This document shows positions 24,937 through 33,475 of a stretch of DNA of 51,382 bases, in pieces (the first letter of the stretch is position 1; each line of letters starts with the position of its first letter). The notes beneath the pieces were generated by a model that saw nothing but the letters and a program-made list of their open reading frames with translations, did no database searches and was not told where the DNA came from. Source of the stretch: Chloroflexota bacterium (GTDB taxonomy: Bacteria > Chloroflexota > Limnocylindria > Limnocylindrales > CSP1-4). A program made the position numbers and the translations under genes. The DNA lies in NCBI GenBank assembly GCA_017853275.1, contig JAFMJV010000019.1, forward strand, positions 1-51,382, in the 5' to 3' direction.

Positions 24937-25514
24937 CCGGCTACCTCGCCGTCTGCGTCCGGCTCGTCATCCGCTTCCGCCTCGCCCTCCGGCGCGCCCG
25001 GGGCGAGCGCTACCCGGATCCGCGCGATCCGCGCCGCCATCGCCGGGTCATCCAGCCGGTCCGTGGTCATGATCAGCGCATCCTCGCCGTTGTCCGAGTA
25101 ATAGCGCGGCCGGATCCCGACCGGGCGGAAGCCGAACCGCCCGTAGAGCGCGCGTGCGGCCTCGTTGCCGAGCCGGACCTCGAGGGTGAGGACGGAGGCG
25201 CCGAGCTCCAGCGCGAGGTCCGCGAGCGCGAGCATGAGGCGCATCCCGACGCCATGCCGGCGCCACGCCGGTGCGACCGCGAAGGAGGTCACGTGCGCCT
25301 CGTCCACCATCATCCAGATCCCGCCGTAGGCCACGATCCGGGGCCCCGCCCGGACGACGAGGTAGCGCGCGAGCCGGTTCGTCTCCAGCTCCTGGCGGAA
25401 GGCGTAGGCGGGCCACGGGACGGGGAAGCTCACCCGCTCGATCTCCTGCACGGCAGGGATATCCGCCACGGTCATCGGGCGGATCCGGAGCGTCAGCGGA
25501 GCTCGGGTGACCAT
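24933..25514 (-). CDS. rimI: Ribosomal-protein-alanine N-acetyltransferase RimI-like
   Basis: The 193-residue GNAT protein resembles RimI, which acetylates the N-terminal Ala of S18. The domain runs IRPMTVADIPAVQEIERVSF, then VTSFAVAPAWRRHGVGMRLM with the acetyl-CoA loop, then LEVRLGNEAARALYGRFGF. The C-terminal 40 residues are Ala/Glu/Asp-rich and extra to the family. The ATG at 25514 has GGAGGG just upstream and overlaps the tsaB end by 22 bp. Its place between tsaB and tsaD is a common arrangement and supports the name. Confidence 0.9.
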   Translation of the reverse strand: MVTRAPLTLRIRPMTVADIPAVQEIERVSFPVPWPAYAFRQELETNRLARYLVVRAGPRIVAYGGIWMMVDEAHVTSFAVAPAWRRHGVGMRLMLALADLALELGASVLTLEVRLGNEAARALYGRFGFRPVGIRPRYYSDNGEDALIMTTDRLDDPAMAARIARIRVALAPGAPEGEAEADDEPDADGEVAG

Positions 25515-26194
25515 CGGTCCCTCCCCTCCCCCGGCGCCACGCCGCGCGGCTGCGCGACATAGGCAGGCTCGAGCACGGCCGGGTCGTCCGTCCGCCCCGC
25601 CGCGATGCGCTCCGCGAGGAGCGCGAGGAGCGCGTCCGCGAGCCCCGCCTCGGCGATCCGTCCGAGGCCCGCGGGGTCCGCGCCGGCGAGCCCCGCGAGA
25701 CCCGCCCATTCCTCCGCGGGGAGATCGAGCACCGCGGCCGGATGGTCCCCCACGGCCGCCACGAGGTCGCTCCCCGGGGGGAGGAGGATGGGGTCCGCAC
25801 CCGGCAGGGAGAGGTAGCGGTCCCGCAGGCCGGCCGGCCGGAGGATCGCACAGCGCGCCGCGTCCGGGCCGAGGCGCTCCCCCAGGGCGCGCCGGAGCGC
25901 GTCCGGACCCGGGATCCCGGCGAGCGGGCAGCCGAGCGACCAGGCGATCGTCTTGGCCGCCGCGAGCCCCACGCGCAGCCCGGTGAAGCTCCCGGGTCCG
26001 GTGCCCACGCCCACGGCGCGGACCCCCGCGAGCCCATCCGGCAGGGTGGAGACGGCGGCCCCGATGAGGAGGGTGAGGTCCGCCCCGACGCTCGTGCCGG
26101 GGCGGCCGAGGTGGACGGTGGCCGGGCCACCCGCGGTGGGGGCCGTGGCGACGACCGCCCGGCTCCCGGAGGTATCGATGACGAGGAGGCTCAT
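25493..26194 (-). CDS. tsaB: t6A complex scaffold protein TsaB
   Basis: TsaB is the catalytically inactive ASKHA partner that binds TsaD and TsaE in t6A synthesis. The 233-residue protein begins LLVIDTSGSRAVVAT and has GVGTGPGSFTGLRVGLAAAK, the family signature, near residue 60. The start ATG overlaps the tsaE stop, and the 3' end overlaps rimI by 22 bp. All three t6A complex genes in this operon appear intact; tsaC is not in the window. Confidence 0.94.
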   Translation of the reverse strand: MSLLVIDTSGSRAVVATAPTAGGPATVHLGRPGTSVGADLTLLIGAAVSTLPDGLAGVRAVGVGTGPGSFTGLRVGLAAAKTIAWSLGCPLAGIPGPDALRRALGERLGPDAARCAILRPAGLRDRYLSLPGADPILLPPGSDLVAAVGDHPAAVLDLPAEEWAGLAGLAGADPAGLGRIAEAGLADALLALLAERIAAGRTDDPAVLEPAYVAQPRGVAPGEGRDRWSPELR

Positions 26195-26697
26195 CCGGGC
26201 CCCGCGCCGGCACGCCGCGCGCGCTCCAGCCACGCGCCGTAGCGCACCGGATCCTGCGCCGAGAGCCGGAGCTCCCGCTCGTCCTCCCCCGTCACCCGGA
26301 TCTCCACGAGGATCGCCCCGACCCCCGCATCTGCGCCGAGCCGGTCCGCCCACTCGACGAGCGTGACGGCCGCTGCGCCACGCTCATCCAGGAGGCCGCT
26401 CTCGCGGGCGTCCTCCGGTCCCGTGAGGCGGTAGAGGTCCTGGTGGTGGAGCGGGATGCGGCCGGCGTGCTCATGGAGAAGGGTGAAGGTGGGGCTCGTC
26501 ACCGTCTCAGGGACCCCGAGGCCGCGCGCGAAGCCCCGGGTGAAGGCGGTCTTCCCCGCCCCCAGCGGACCGATCAGGGCCACCCGGTCCCCGGGTCGCG
26601 CGACCGACGCGAGATCCGCCGCGAGATCCTCGGTCTCCGCCGCCGAGCGCGTCCGGAGGAGGACCGTCCCGGGCCGCCCGGACGCTCCGATCGTCAT
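26191..26697 (-). CDS. tsaE: t6A complex ATPase TsaE
   Basis: TsaE is the ATPase that drives turnover of the TsaB-TsaD complex. The 168-residue P-loop protein has the Walker A motif GPLGAGKTAFTRG, VTSPTFTLLHEH, and HHQDLYRLTGPED, all typical of the family. VEWADRL follows. Length matches the family with a short Arg/Ala-rich tail. I chose the ATG at 26697, 11 bp after the previous stop; upstream in-frame codons to 27003 belong to another gene. Confidence 0.94.
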   Translation of the reverse strand: MTIGASGRPGTVLLRTRSAAETEDLAADLASVARPGDRVALIGPLGAGKTAFTRGFARGLGVPETVTSPTFTLLHEHAGRIPLHHQDLYRLTGPEDARESGLLDERGAAAVTLVEWADRLGADAGVGAILVEIRVTGEDERELRLSAQDPVRYGAWLERARRAGAGPG

Positions 26698-26708
26698 CGT
26701 GGCTCCGC

Positions 26709-27770
26709 TCAGGCGAGCCGCTCGAGGTCGGCGAGGGGGACGATCCGCCGCCGGACCTCGCCCTCCGGCGTCTCCTCCTCGATGAAGCCTCCCGGCAGGT
26801 AGCCGGCACCGGCCACCCGGACGGGACCCGCCAGGCCGACGAGCCGGACGATCCGTCCCGCTGCCTCGCCGCCCGTGATCACGGCCGCGCCGGCGGCCGG
26901 GGTGAGCGAGGCCGGCTCCGCGGCATCCGGCGCGAGGAGGACGAGCGACTGGTCCGGGAAGAGCGCGACCATGGCGCCCTCCGCGGCTACGAGGCGCTCC
27001 CATGCCGGGCCGGGGATGATCCGCCGGCCGTAGCCGTCCAGCGCCACGACCGCGAAGGGCGAGGCGGCATGGAGGGCAGCCCGCTGGCGGCGATCCGATT
27101 CGGCGAGGAGGCCGAGCTCCCGCCCGATCATCCCGCCCGCGATCACACCGGCGACCCCGATGGCGCGCGCCCGGGTGAGCGCCTCGATATCCACGCGCGC
27201 CCCGGCGACGAGGATCGATCCGGCAGCGGCGATATCGATCGCGGGGGCGCGCAGCTCCGCGTCCGGGGCCGGGACGCCGATGACGAGCCGGCCGATCACC
27301 GGATCGCCCCAGCCGACACGGCCGGGAAGCCCCGTGCCGCGTGCGCCGATCGAGAGGCGACCGGCGGTCAGCCCGTCCACGACGCCGGGGACGGGGCAGG
27401 TGATCACCTCCGGCGAGCGCCCGAGGACGACCCGGGCGATCCCGTCCGGGCTCACCGAGAGGAGCCGGGCACGGTCGCCGGGACGGTTCTGGTGGCGCTG
27501 GATGAGCCCGCCGGAAGGAAGGAGCGCGGGGTCGATCACCGAGCCCGGCGGGAGGAGGGCGAGCTCGCCACGCGCGGGGAGCTCGATCGCCTCCACCTCA
27601 CGGCAGCGCTCCACGATCGGCTGGCCGGGCTCCACCGCGTCGCCCGGCCCCACCATCGGCCGGTCCGCGGGACCGAGCCGGAAGTGGACCTCGGGGTCGG
27701 CGACCGGCCCCCGGGCACGGGCGAGGAAGGCGAGCGGGTCGGAGCCGTGGCCGGGTCGCACGTCGCTCAT
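26709..27770 (-). CDS. Conserved-looking protein of unknown function next to MutL-like gene
   Basis: I do not recognise a family with certainty. The 353-residue protein is rich in Val, Gly, Ala and Ile with no membrane segment or signal peptide. The N-terminal third has MVGPGDAVEPGQPIVER, which resembles the biotinyl-lipoyl or barrel-sandwich hairpin (GxxVxxGQ). A central ITCPVPGVVDGL and a GARGTGLPGRVG segment follow. GVAGVIAGGMIGRELGLL is a glycine-rich helix-strand region. The ATG overlaps the stop of the MutL-like gene (ATGA), so the two products are probably coupled and may act together. Confidence 0.72.
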   Translation of the reverse strand: MSDVRPGHGSDPLAFLARARGPVADPEVHFRLGPADRPMVGPGDAVEPGQPIVERCREVEAIELPARGELALLPPGSVIDPALLPSGGLIQRHQNRPGDRARLLSVSPDGIARVVLGRSPEVITCPVPGVVDGLTAGRLSIGARGTGLPGRVGWGDPVIGRLVIGVPAPDAELRAPAIDIAAAGSILVAGARVDIEALTRARAIGVAGVIAGGMIGRELGLLAESDRRQRAALHAASPFAVVALDGYGRRIIPGPAWERLVAAEGAMVALFPDQSLVLLAPDAAEPASLTPAAGAAVITGGEAAGRIVRLVGLAGPVRVAGAGYLPGGFIEEETPEGEVRRRIVPLADLERLA

Positions 27771-29377
27771 GCCGGGACCTCGCCCCAGACGGGAGCTTCC
27801 CAGGCCTCGAGGAGCGCACGCCGCCGCTCGGCACGCTCGGGGAGCTCCAGCGGCGTCTCCCGCGCATCCAGGAGGAGGCCTCCGAGCCCGCCCGTCACCT
27901 CCCAGCTCGCCACCGGGGCGGGGGCTCCGCCGCGCGATCCCCCGGGAGCGGAGAGGAGCTCCACCTGCCCCGGGACGCCCGGCGGCAAGCCGGCGAAGCG
28001 AAGGTCACCGGCGTCGACCCGCGTCTCCTGGACGGAGAGGGGGCTCCCCACGCGGAGGAGGGCGCCGCCGCGTGCTCCCTCCGGGATCGGGGGCAGGCCG
28101 ATGAGCGCACCGACCGGCAGGAAGAGGTCGTCCAGGAGGTCCCCGAGGATCCGGCGGCGGTCGTCCGCGGATGGCAGGCTGCCGATCGCGGCGATGAGGG
28201 CCACGTGGTCCGCGAGGATCGTCCGGGAGCCCGGACGGCGGACCGTGTCCGCCACGGCGAGGAGCGCAGCCGCGGCGGGAAGCCCGGTCGCCACGCCACC
28301 CGAGAGGACGAGGACCGGGGCGCCGAGGCGGCCCTCCGGGTCGGCAGCACCGCGCCAGGCCCCCTCGATCCGCTCCAGGGCGCCGCGCAGCGCGGCATGG
28401 CGGAGGCGCGCACCGTCCCCGGTGAGCTCCCGCCACGGCGAGGTCGCCAGGTTCCGGAGCCGGTCGTGGAGGGTGAAGGGGTCCGCGCGGAGGGAGCTCC
28501 AGCGGACGATCCGCTCGAGCGCATCCTCGTCGTCCAGCGCCGCTGCCGGGACGAGGGCGCCGAGCGCCGTGACGAGGTGGGCGACCGCGCCGTCCGGGCG
28601 GGCGAGGACACGCGCGCCGGCCGCGACGCCGACATCGATCGCCTCGACATCGCACCCGAGGAGCTCCGCGAGCGTGGCGACCCCCGTGGCGAAGGCCGCC
28701 CGGCCATCCGGGAGGGCATCCGGACCGGCCCCGCGTCCGGCGAGATCGAGGAGCGCGGCGCGCAGCCCCGGCTCGAGAGCCGGCGGCATCTCCCCCGCGG
28801 CGGGCAGGACGATGACGCGCTCCGGGGGGAGCGCCTCGTCCCAGCCGCCCGCGGTCCCGCAGACGAGGATGCGGAGCGTCGGCCGGCGTGCGCCGGCAGC
28901 GGCGATGAGCGCGGCAAGAGCCGGGAGGGCGGCCCGCTCCTCCGGGGACGGCTCGTCCGGGGCAGCAAGGGCGACCGCAGGCGTGAGGGGATCGAGGAGG
29001 CGATCGGTCGCGGCCACCGGGTCGTCCGCACCGGCCACGATCTCCCCGACGACCTCCCAGCCCGCGGCACGGACCGCACGGACGAGGAGGGCGAGGCTGC
29101 GCTCCGAGGCCGCCGCGCAGACGACCCGCGGCCCCGGCGCCGTCTCGGTGGCGAGCCGCGGCCAGGAAGCCCAGCCGGCGGCATCCGGGAGGAGCCCCGG
29201 GTCGATCTCGATGACCCGGTGGACGAGATCGGCGAGGAGGGCCTCGGGATCCGCATCGCGAGGTGCGCTCGATGCGGCAAGGAGCCGGTAGCGCCCCTCC
29301 ACCGGCGCGATGAGCGCGGCCTTGTGGGCGGCGCTCCCGCGGTCGACGGCGAAGAAGGCAGGCGAGGTCGGGGTCAC
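27767..29377 (-). CDS. Glutamate-mutase MutL (GlmL)-family ASKHA protein
   Basis: The 536-residue protein starts FFAVDRGSAAHKAALIA, which matches the DxGSxxxKaxL phosphate-1 loop of the MutL/GlmL family (PF13941 type). Internal glycine loops such as VLVLSGGVATGLPAAAALL fit an ASKHA ATPase. In clostridia GlmL sits between the S and E subunits of adenosylcobalamin glutamate mutase and is thought to protect it. No mutase subunit lies in the window, so a different client or role is likely here. The GTG at 29377 has TACCAT six bases upstream, suggesting a leaderless transcript, and overlap with the next gene suggests coupling. Confidence 0.8.
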   Translation of the reverse strand: MTPTSPAFFAVDRGSAAHKAALIAPVEGRYRLLAASSAPRDADPEALLADLVHRVIEIDPGLLPDAAGWASWPRLATETAPGPRVVCAAASERSLALLVRAVRAAGWEVVGEIVAGADDPVAATDRLLDPLTPAVALAAPDEPSPEERAALPALAALIAAAGARRPTLRILVCGTAGGWDEALPPERVIVLPAAGEMPPALEPGLRAALLDLAGRGAGPDALPDGRAAFATGVATLAELLGCDVEAIDVGVAAGARVLARPDGAVAHLVTALGALVPAAALDDEDALERIVRWSSLRADPFTLHDRLRNLATSPWRELTGDGARLRHAALRGALERIEGAWRGAADPEGRLGAPVLVLSGGVATGLPAAAALLAVADTVRRPGSRTILADHVALIAAIGSLPSADDRRRILGDLLDDLFLPVGALIGLPPIPEGARGGALLRVGSPLSVQETRVDAGDLRFAGLPPGVPGQVELLSAPGGSRGGAPAPVASWEVTGGLGGLLLDARETPLELPERAERRRALLEAWEAPVWGEVPA

Positions 29378-29383
29378 CTGCAG

Positions 29384-29389
29384 ATGGTA
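29384..29389 (-). promoter_or_regulatory. -10 box before the MutL-like gene; leaderless start likely
   Basis: TACCAT at 29389-29384 ends six bases before the GTG at 29377. No Shine-Dalgarno site is visible. Confidence 0.4.
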
Positions 29390-29410
29390 GCCGTGCGGGC
29401 GCCGGACGGC

Positions 29411-29424
29411 GCGCCGCGCGGCGC
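29411..29424 (-). terminator. GC palindrome after alr
   Basis: GCGCCGCGCGGCGC is a perfect 14-bp palindrome directly after the alr stop. It could form a short terminator stem, but no T-rich tract follows. Confidence 0.3.
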
Positions 29425-29425
29425 C

Positions 29426-30640
29426 TCAGCCGGCGTCCGGGGCTCCTTCCGGCCGCGCATGGGCGAGGGCGCGGAGCCCATCGCCCCCCTGGGCACGGTA
29501 GAGGCGCGGGAGCCGCCGGCCGAAGGTGGAGAGGACCTCCCAGGCGATCGTCCCCCGGCGGGCAGCCAGGTCGTGCGCACCGATCCGGTCGCCCCCCTGC
29601 TCGCCGAGCAGGACGACCTCGTCCTCCATCCCCGCCTCGGGGATCGCCGTGAGGTCCACCATCAACGCATCCATCGCGATCGTGCCCACGACCGGCGCGC
29701 GCTGCCCCCGCACGAGGACCTCCGCGCCGGGACCGGTCGTCCGCGCGTAGCCGTCCCCGTAGCCGACCGGGATCGTCGCGATCCGCGACGGGACCGGCGC
29801 CACCCAGCGCCCACCGTAGGAGACGGCGGTCCCCGCGGGGACATCGAGGATCCGGATCGGGCGTGCCCGGAGCGAGAGGACGGGCCGGAGCGCCGCCGCG
29901 GCAGCGGTCCGCTCCGGCGGCACGACGAGCCCATCCGGGAGGACCCCGTAGACGGCGATCCCGGGCCGCACGAGCTCGAGGCGGGGGATGCCGCCCGCAA
30001 GGAGCCCGCCGCTGGCCGCGAGGTGACGCTCGGGGCGGGAGCCGGTGGCGGCCTCCACGGCGGCGACCGCACGCTCCAGCGCGGCGACCTGCGCCGCCAC
30101 CCGCTCCGGGTCTCCGGGGTCGGCGATGTGGGACCAGACCCCGGCCAGCCCGAGCCCCGCAGACGCGGCGATCCGCCGGGCTGCCTCGCCCGCTTCCTCG
30201 GGGAGGACCCCCATCCGCGTCAGGCCGGTCTCGATCTCCAGGTGGATCCGGAGGCCCGGACCGGCCGCGTCCGGGCCGGCCGCGAGGTCCGCGATCCCAC
30301 CGAGCGTGGAGACGGGCGGCTCGACACCGAGCCGGCGCAGCTCCCCCGCGCTCCCGGCAGGGGCCGGGTAGAGGAGGAGGATCGGGATCCGGACCCCGGC
30401 CGCCCGGACGAGGATCGCCTCGTCCAGGGTCGCCACGCAGAGGGCCGCCGCCCCGGCGCGCTCGAGCGTGCGCGAGACCGCCTCGATCCCGTGACCGTAG
30501 CCGTCCGCCTTCACGACCGGGGCGAGACGGGCCCCGTCCGCGAGGCTCCGCAGGAGGCGGAGGTTGTGCGCGAGGGCGTCGAGATCCACCTCGAGCCAGG
30601 CACGCTGGCCGAGGTCCGCGGGAAGCGGCCGGCCCGCCAT
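29426..30640 (-). CDS. alr: Alanine racemase
   Basis: Alr makes D-alanine for peptidoglycan with pyridoxal phosphate. The 404-residue protein has PVVKADGYGHG near residue 41, with the PLP Lys. HLEIETGLTRMGV, the SYGGRWVAP loop, and VGTIAMDALMVDLT with the second catalytic region in the beta domain also match. I chose the ATG at 30640, with GGAGG ten bases upstream; the GTG at 30649 overlaps the nnrD stop and is an alternative adding three residues. The enzyme fits a cell-wall theme with glmM and glmU. Confidence 0.93.
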   Translation of the reverse strand: MAGRPLPADLGQRAWLEVDLDALAHNLRLLRSLADGARLAPVVKADGYGHGIEAVSRTLERAGAAALCVATLDEAILVRAAGVRIPILLLYPAPAGSAGELRRLGVEPPVSTLGGIADLAAGPDAAGPGLRIHLEIETGLTRMGVLPEEAGEAARRIAASAGLGLAGVWSHIADPGDPERVAAQVAALERAVAAVEAATGSRPERHLAASGGLLAGGIPRLELVRPGIAVYGVLPDGLVVPPERTAAAAALRPVLSLRARPIRILDVPAGTAVSYGGRWVAPVPSRIATIPVGYGDGYARTTGPGAEVLVRGQRAPVVGTIAMDALMVDLTAIPEAGMEDEVVLLGEQGGDRIGAHDLAARRGTIAWEVLSTFGRRLPRLYRAQGGDGLRALAHARPEGAPDAG

Positions 30641-30645
30641 GCCGC

Positions 30646-31557
30646 TCACGCCTCCACCGGGGAACGACCCATGACGAGCGACCGCCGGACGAGGGGGAGC
30701 TCGGGGAGGAGATCCGAGGCGAGGAGACCGGCGTCGCCGAGGCGCTCGGCCACTCGCTCCCCTGCCCGCGCATGGAGGTGGACGCCGGCGCACGCGGCGT
30801 CCCACGGCGCGAGGCCCTGGGCAAGAAGGGAGGCGATCACGCCTGCGAGGATATCGCCCGTCCCCCCGGTCGCGAGCGCCGCGTTCCGGGAGGGGGACCG
30901 GGCGAGGCGGCCGTCGGGAGCGGCGACCACGGTCCCGGCGCCCTTGAGGACGACGATCGCGCCGCTCCGCGCAGCGAGCGCGGCCGCCCGGTCCGCACGG
31001 GATCGATCGTCCGGCTCCGGCGGCCGGCCGTCCAGGCGCGCGAGCTCACCGGGGTGCGGCGTGAGGATCGCCGGACGCCCGATCGGCCACGCGGCGTGGG
31101 CCGGCTCGGCGAGCACGTTCAGGGCCTCCGCGTCGATGACGGCCGGCGGCCGCTCGGCGCCGGCTCCATCCGGGCCGACAAGGGCGCGCACGAGCGCCGC
31201 GCTCGCCGCGCCCGGCCGGAGGCCGGGGCCCACGAGGAGCGCGTCTGCGCGACGGGCGGAGATCATCGCCACGGCGGCGGAGGGATCCACCTCCCCGGGA
31301 GCCTGCTCGGGGAGCCCCCAGGTGACGAGCTCCGGCACCCGGCCCGCGATGACCGGCTGGAGCGACGCCGGGACCGCGAGGATCGCGAGCCCTGCGCCGG
31401 CGCGGAGGGCTGCGCTCGCGGCGAGGAGACCGGCTCCGGCGTAGTCGAGCGAGCCGCAGATCGCGAGGACCGTCCCGAAGCTCCCCTTGTGGCCGGCCGG
31501 GTCGCGGCGGGGCAGGAGCGCGGCGACCTGTGCATCGTCGATCGGCTCGATCGTCAC
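30646..31557 (-). CDS. nnrD: ADP-dependent NAD(P)H-hydrate dehydratase
   Basis: NnrD repairs hydrated NAD(P)H. The 303-residue ribokinase-like protein has HKGSFGTVLAICGS near the N-terminus, GAGLLAASAALRAGAGL, AILTPHPGELARL, VVLKGAGTVVAAPDG, and the phosphate loop ALATGGTGDILAGVIASLL. It lacks the NnrE epimerase domain that is often fused at the N-terminus; no free epimerase gene is seen here. The GTG start overlaps the acpS stop, and its stop overlaps the possible GTG start of alr. Length matches the single-domain dehydratase. Confidence 0.9.
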   Translation of the reverse strand: MTIEPIDDAQVAALLPRRDPAGHKGSFGTVLAICGSLDYAGAGLLAASAALRAGAGLAILAVPASLQPVIAGRVPELVTWGLPEQAPGEVDPSAAVAMISARRADALLVGPGLRPGAASAALVRALVGPDGAGAERPPAVIDAEALNVLAEPAHAAWPIGRPAILTPHPGELARLDGRPPEPDDRSRADRAAALAARSGAIVVLKGAGTVVAAPDGRLARSPSRNAALATGGTGDILAGVIASLLAQGLAPWDAACAGVHLHARAGERVAERLGDAGLLASDLLPELPLVRRSLVMGRSPVEA

Positions 31558-32114
31558 GGGGCGTCGTCGTCCGCGGGCGCCCCTGCCGGACCGGCAGCGC
31601 CCTCGGCGGCCCGGGCCTGCCGCTCGAGGTCCCGGATCCGCTCGATCCGGCCGAGGATCATCCGCTCGCGGTCATCGAGTCGTGCCTCGACATCCACCGG
31701 GAAGACGTAGGCGCCACCGCGCGTCCGGATACCGAAGGCGATCGCGACCGCGTACTCCCGCTCATGGCTGATCGAGACCGCGATCCGCTCCATCCCGAGC
31801 TGGTCCGCGCGCCGGAGGGCGCGGTCATGGAGGCGGACGGTCGGCTGCCCCGTGGGGAGCCGCACGATCTCGATCTCCCGCCAGCCGACGCCGCGGACGC
31901 CGAGCCCGAGGACCTTGCTCACGGCCTCCTTGGCCGCCCAGCGCCCCGCCAGGGTCTCGGGGCGGTCCCGAACATAGGCCTGCTCCGCGTCCGTGAGGAT
32001 CCGGCGCGGGAAGCGCGGCCCGAACCGGCGCAGGGCCGCGCTGATCCGCTCGACCTTGATGATGTCGATCCCCAGCTCGGTCGTCCCCTCCGGCGGGACG
32101 GGTGCGACGCTCAC
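31554..32114 (-). CDS. acpS: Holo-[acyl-carrier-protein] synthase with C-terminal extension
   Basis: AcpS loads phosphopantetheine onto acyl carrier protein. The core has ELGIDIIKVERI with the Mg2+ Asp, FPRRILTDAEQAY, and LAGRWAAKEAVSKVLG with the catalytic Glu and Lys. AVSISHEREYAVA follows. The core spans about residues 10-135. Another 50 residues follow, including a charged, coil-like helix (LDDRERMILGRIERIRD) and an Ala/Gly/Pro tail. Standard AcpS is about 120-130 residues. I chose the GTG at 32114; no clear ribosome site supports it. The stop overlaps the nnrD start. Confidence 0.9.
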   Translation of the reverse strand: MSVAPVPPEGTTELGIDIIKVERISAALRRFGPRFPRRILTDAEQAYVRDRPETLAGRWAAKEAVSKVLGLGVRGVGWREIEIVRLPTGQPTVRLHDRALRRADQLGMERIAVSISHEREYAVAIAFGIRTRGGAYVFPVDVEARLDDRERMILGRIERIRDLERQARAAEGAAGPAGAPADDDAP

Positions 32115-32142
32115 GGCAGCGGCCGCCGCGGAACGACCGGGG

Positions 32143-33474
32143 TCACCGCAGCCGCTCGCCCGCGAGCGCAGTGAGCTCGTCCGCGATCCGGCGGACGAGC
32201 CCGGCATCCGGCCCCTCCACCATGATCCGCAGGGAGGGTTCGGTCCCGGAAGGACGGACGACGATCCGGCCCCGTCCGGCGAGCTCGGCTTCCGCCTCCC
32301 GGATGGCGGCCACGAGCGGCCCGTCCTCGGCCCACGCCTCGCGGCGGGCGACACGGACCGCGCGTTGCTCCTGCGGGTAGAGGGGGATCCGTGCGGCGAG
32401 CTCCGAGAGCGGCCGGCCGGTGCGGGCGAGGATCCCGAGCACCTCGAGCGCGGTGACGATCCCGTCGCCGCACAGCGCGTGCTCGCGGACGATGACATGG
32501 CCGCTCTTCTCGCCCCCCACCCCAGCGCCGGTCCGGAGCATCGCGTCGAGGATCCAGCGGTCCCCCACCGGGGTCCGCTCCACGCGGCCGCCCGCCGCCT
32601 GGATGGCGTCCACGAGACCGGCGTTCGAGAGGATGCTCACCACCACGCTCCCCGCGTCGAGGGAGCCGCGCGCGAGCCGGTCGAGCGCGATGATCCCGAT
32701 GAGGCGGTCCCCGTCCACGACCTCGCCCCGCTCGTCCACCGCCACGCAGCGGTCCGCGTCCCCGTCGAAGGCGAAGCCCGCCGCCGCTCCCTGGGCCGCC
32801 ACGATCGCCGCGAGGGCTTCCGGGTGGGTCGCGCCGCATCCGTCGTTGATGTTCCGGCCGTCCGGGTCCGCATACCGGAGGTCCACCCGCGCCCCGGTCG
32901 CCGCGACGATCGGAGCGGCCACGGCCGACGCCGATCCGTGCGCTGCGTCCAGGCAGACCGGCAGATCGCTCCGGAAGAGCCCGGCGATCCGCATCCGGTC
33001 CGCCATCCAGGCGGCCAGCGGGGCGGCGTCATCGATCGGACGTCCGAGCCCGTCGTTCCCGGGTCCACCGAGGCCCGCCTCGTCCTCCATCAGGCCCTCG
33101 ATCTCCTCCTCCCGGGCCTCGTCCAGCTTGCGGCCGTCGGCATCCAGCACCTTGAGGCCGTTGTCGTCCGCGGGGTTGTGGGACGCGGAGACCATCACCC
33201 CGGCACGGAAGCCGAGCGCCGCGGTCGCCCACGCCAGCGCCGGCGTGGGCACGACCCCCATCCGGACGACATCGACGCCCATGCTCATCAGGCCCGCCGC
33301 GAGCGCCGCCTCGAGCATCGGCCCGGAGCGCCGCGTATCCCGGCCCACGAGCACCTGCTCGCCCGGGGCCGCAAGCCGCGCAGCCGTCGCCCGTCCGAGC
33401 GCATAGGCGAGCGGCGCCCGGAGCTCCACGTTGGCGACGCCGCGGATCCCGTCCGTGCCGAAGAGGCGGGGCAA
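32143..33474 (-). CDS. glmM: Phosphoglucosamine mutase
   Basis: GlmM converts glucosamine-6-phosphate to glucosamine-1-phosphate, the GlmU substrate. The protein has LFGTDGIRGVAN at the N-terminus, the phosphoserine loop GVMVSASHNPADDNG near residue 95, the metal loop FAFDGDADRC near residue 235, GEKSGHVI, and RPSGTEPSLRIM at the end. The TTG at 33474 gives 443 residues, the family norm. A GTG at 33549 would add 25 low-complexity residues, so I prefer TTG, with AGGA eight bases upstream. A small frame's TGA ends one base before this TTG. Confidence 0.92.
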   Translation of the reverse strand: MPRLFGTDGIRGVANVELRAPLAYALGRATAARLAAPGEQVLVGRDTRRSGPMLEAALAAGLMSMGVDVVRMGVVPTPALAWATAALGFRAGVMVSASHNPADDNGLKVLDADGRKLDEAREEEIEGLMEDEAGLGGPGNDGLGRPIDDAAPLAAWMADRMRIAGLFRSDLPVCLDAAHGSASAVAAPIVAATGARVDLRYADPDGRNINDGCGATHPEALAAIVAAQGAAAGFAFDGDADRCVAVDERGEVVDGDRLIGIIALDRLARGSLDAGSVVVSILSNAGLVDAIQAAGGRVERTPVGDRWILDAMLRTGAGVGGEKSGHVIVREHALCGDGIVTALEVLGILARTGRPLSELAARIPLYPQEQRAVRVARREAWAEDGPLVAAIREAEAELAGRGRIVVRPSGTEPSLRIMVEGPDAGLVRRIADELTALAGERLR

Positions 33475-33475
33475 C

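Noticed and set aside
28205-31444. 1,079-residue plus-strand open frame
   Set aside because: It lies antisense to the MutL-like gene, alr and nnrD, which all have clear family motifs. GC-rich codon bias removes stops on the opposite strand.
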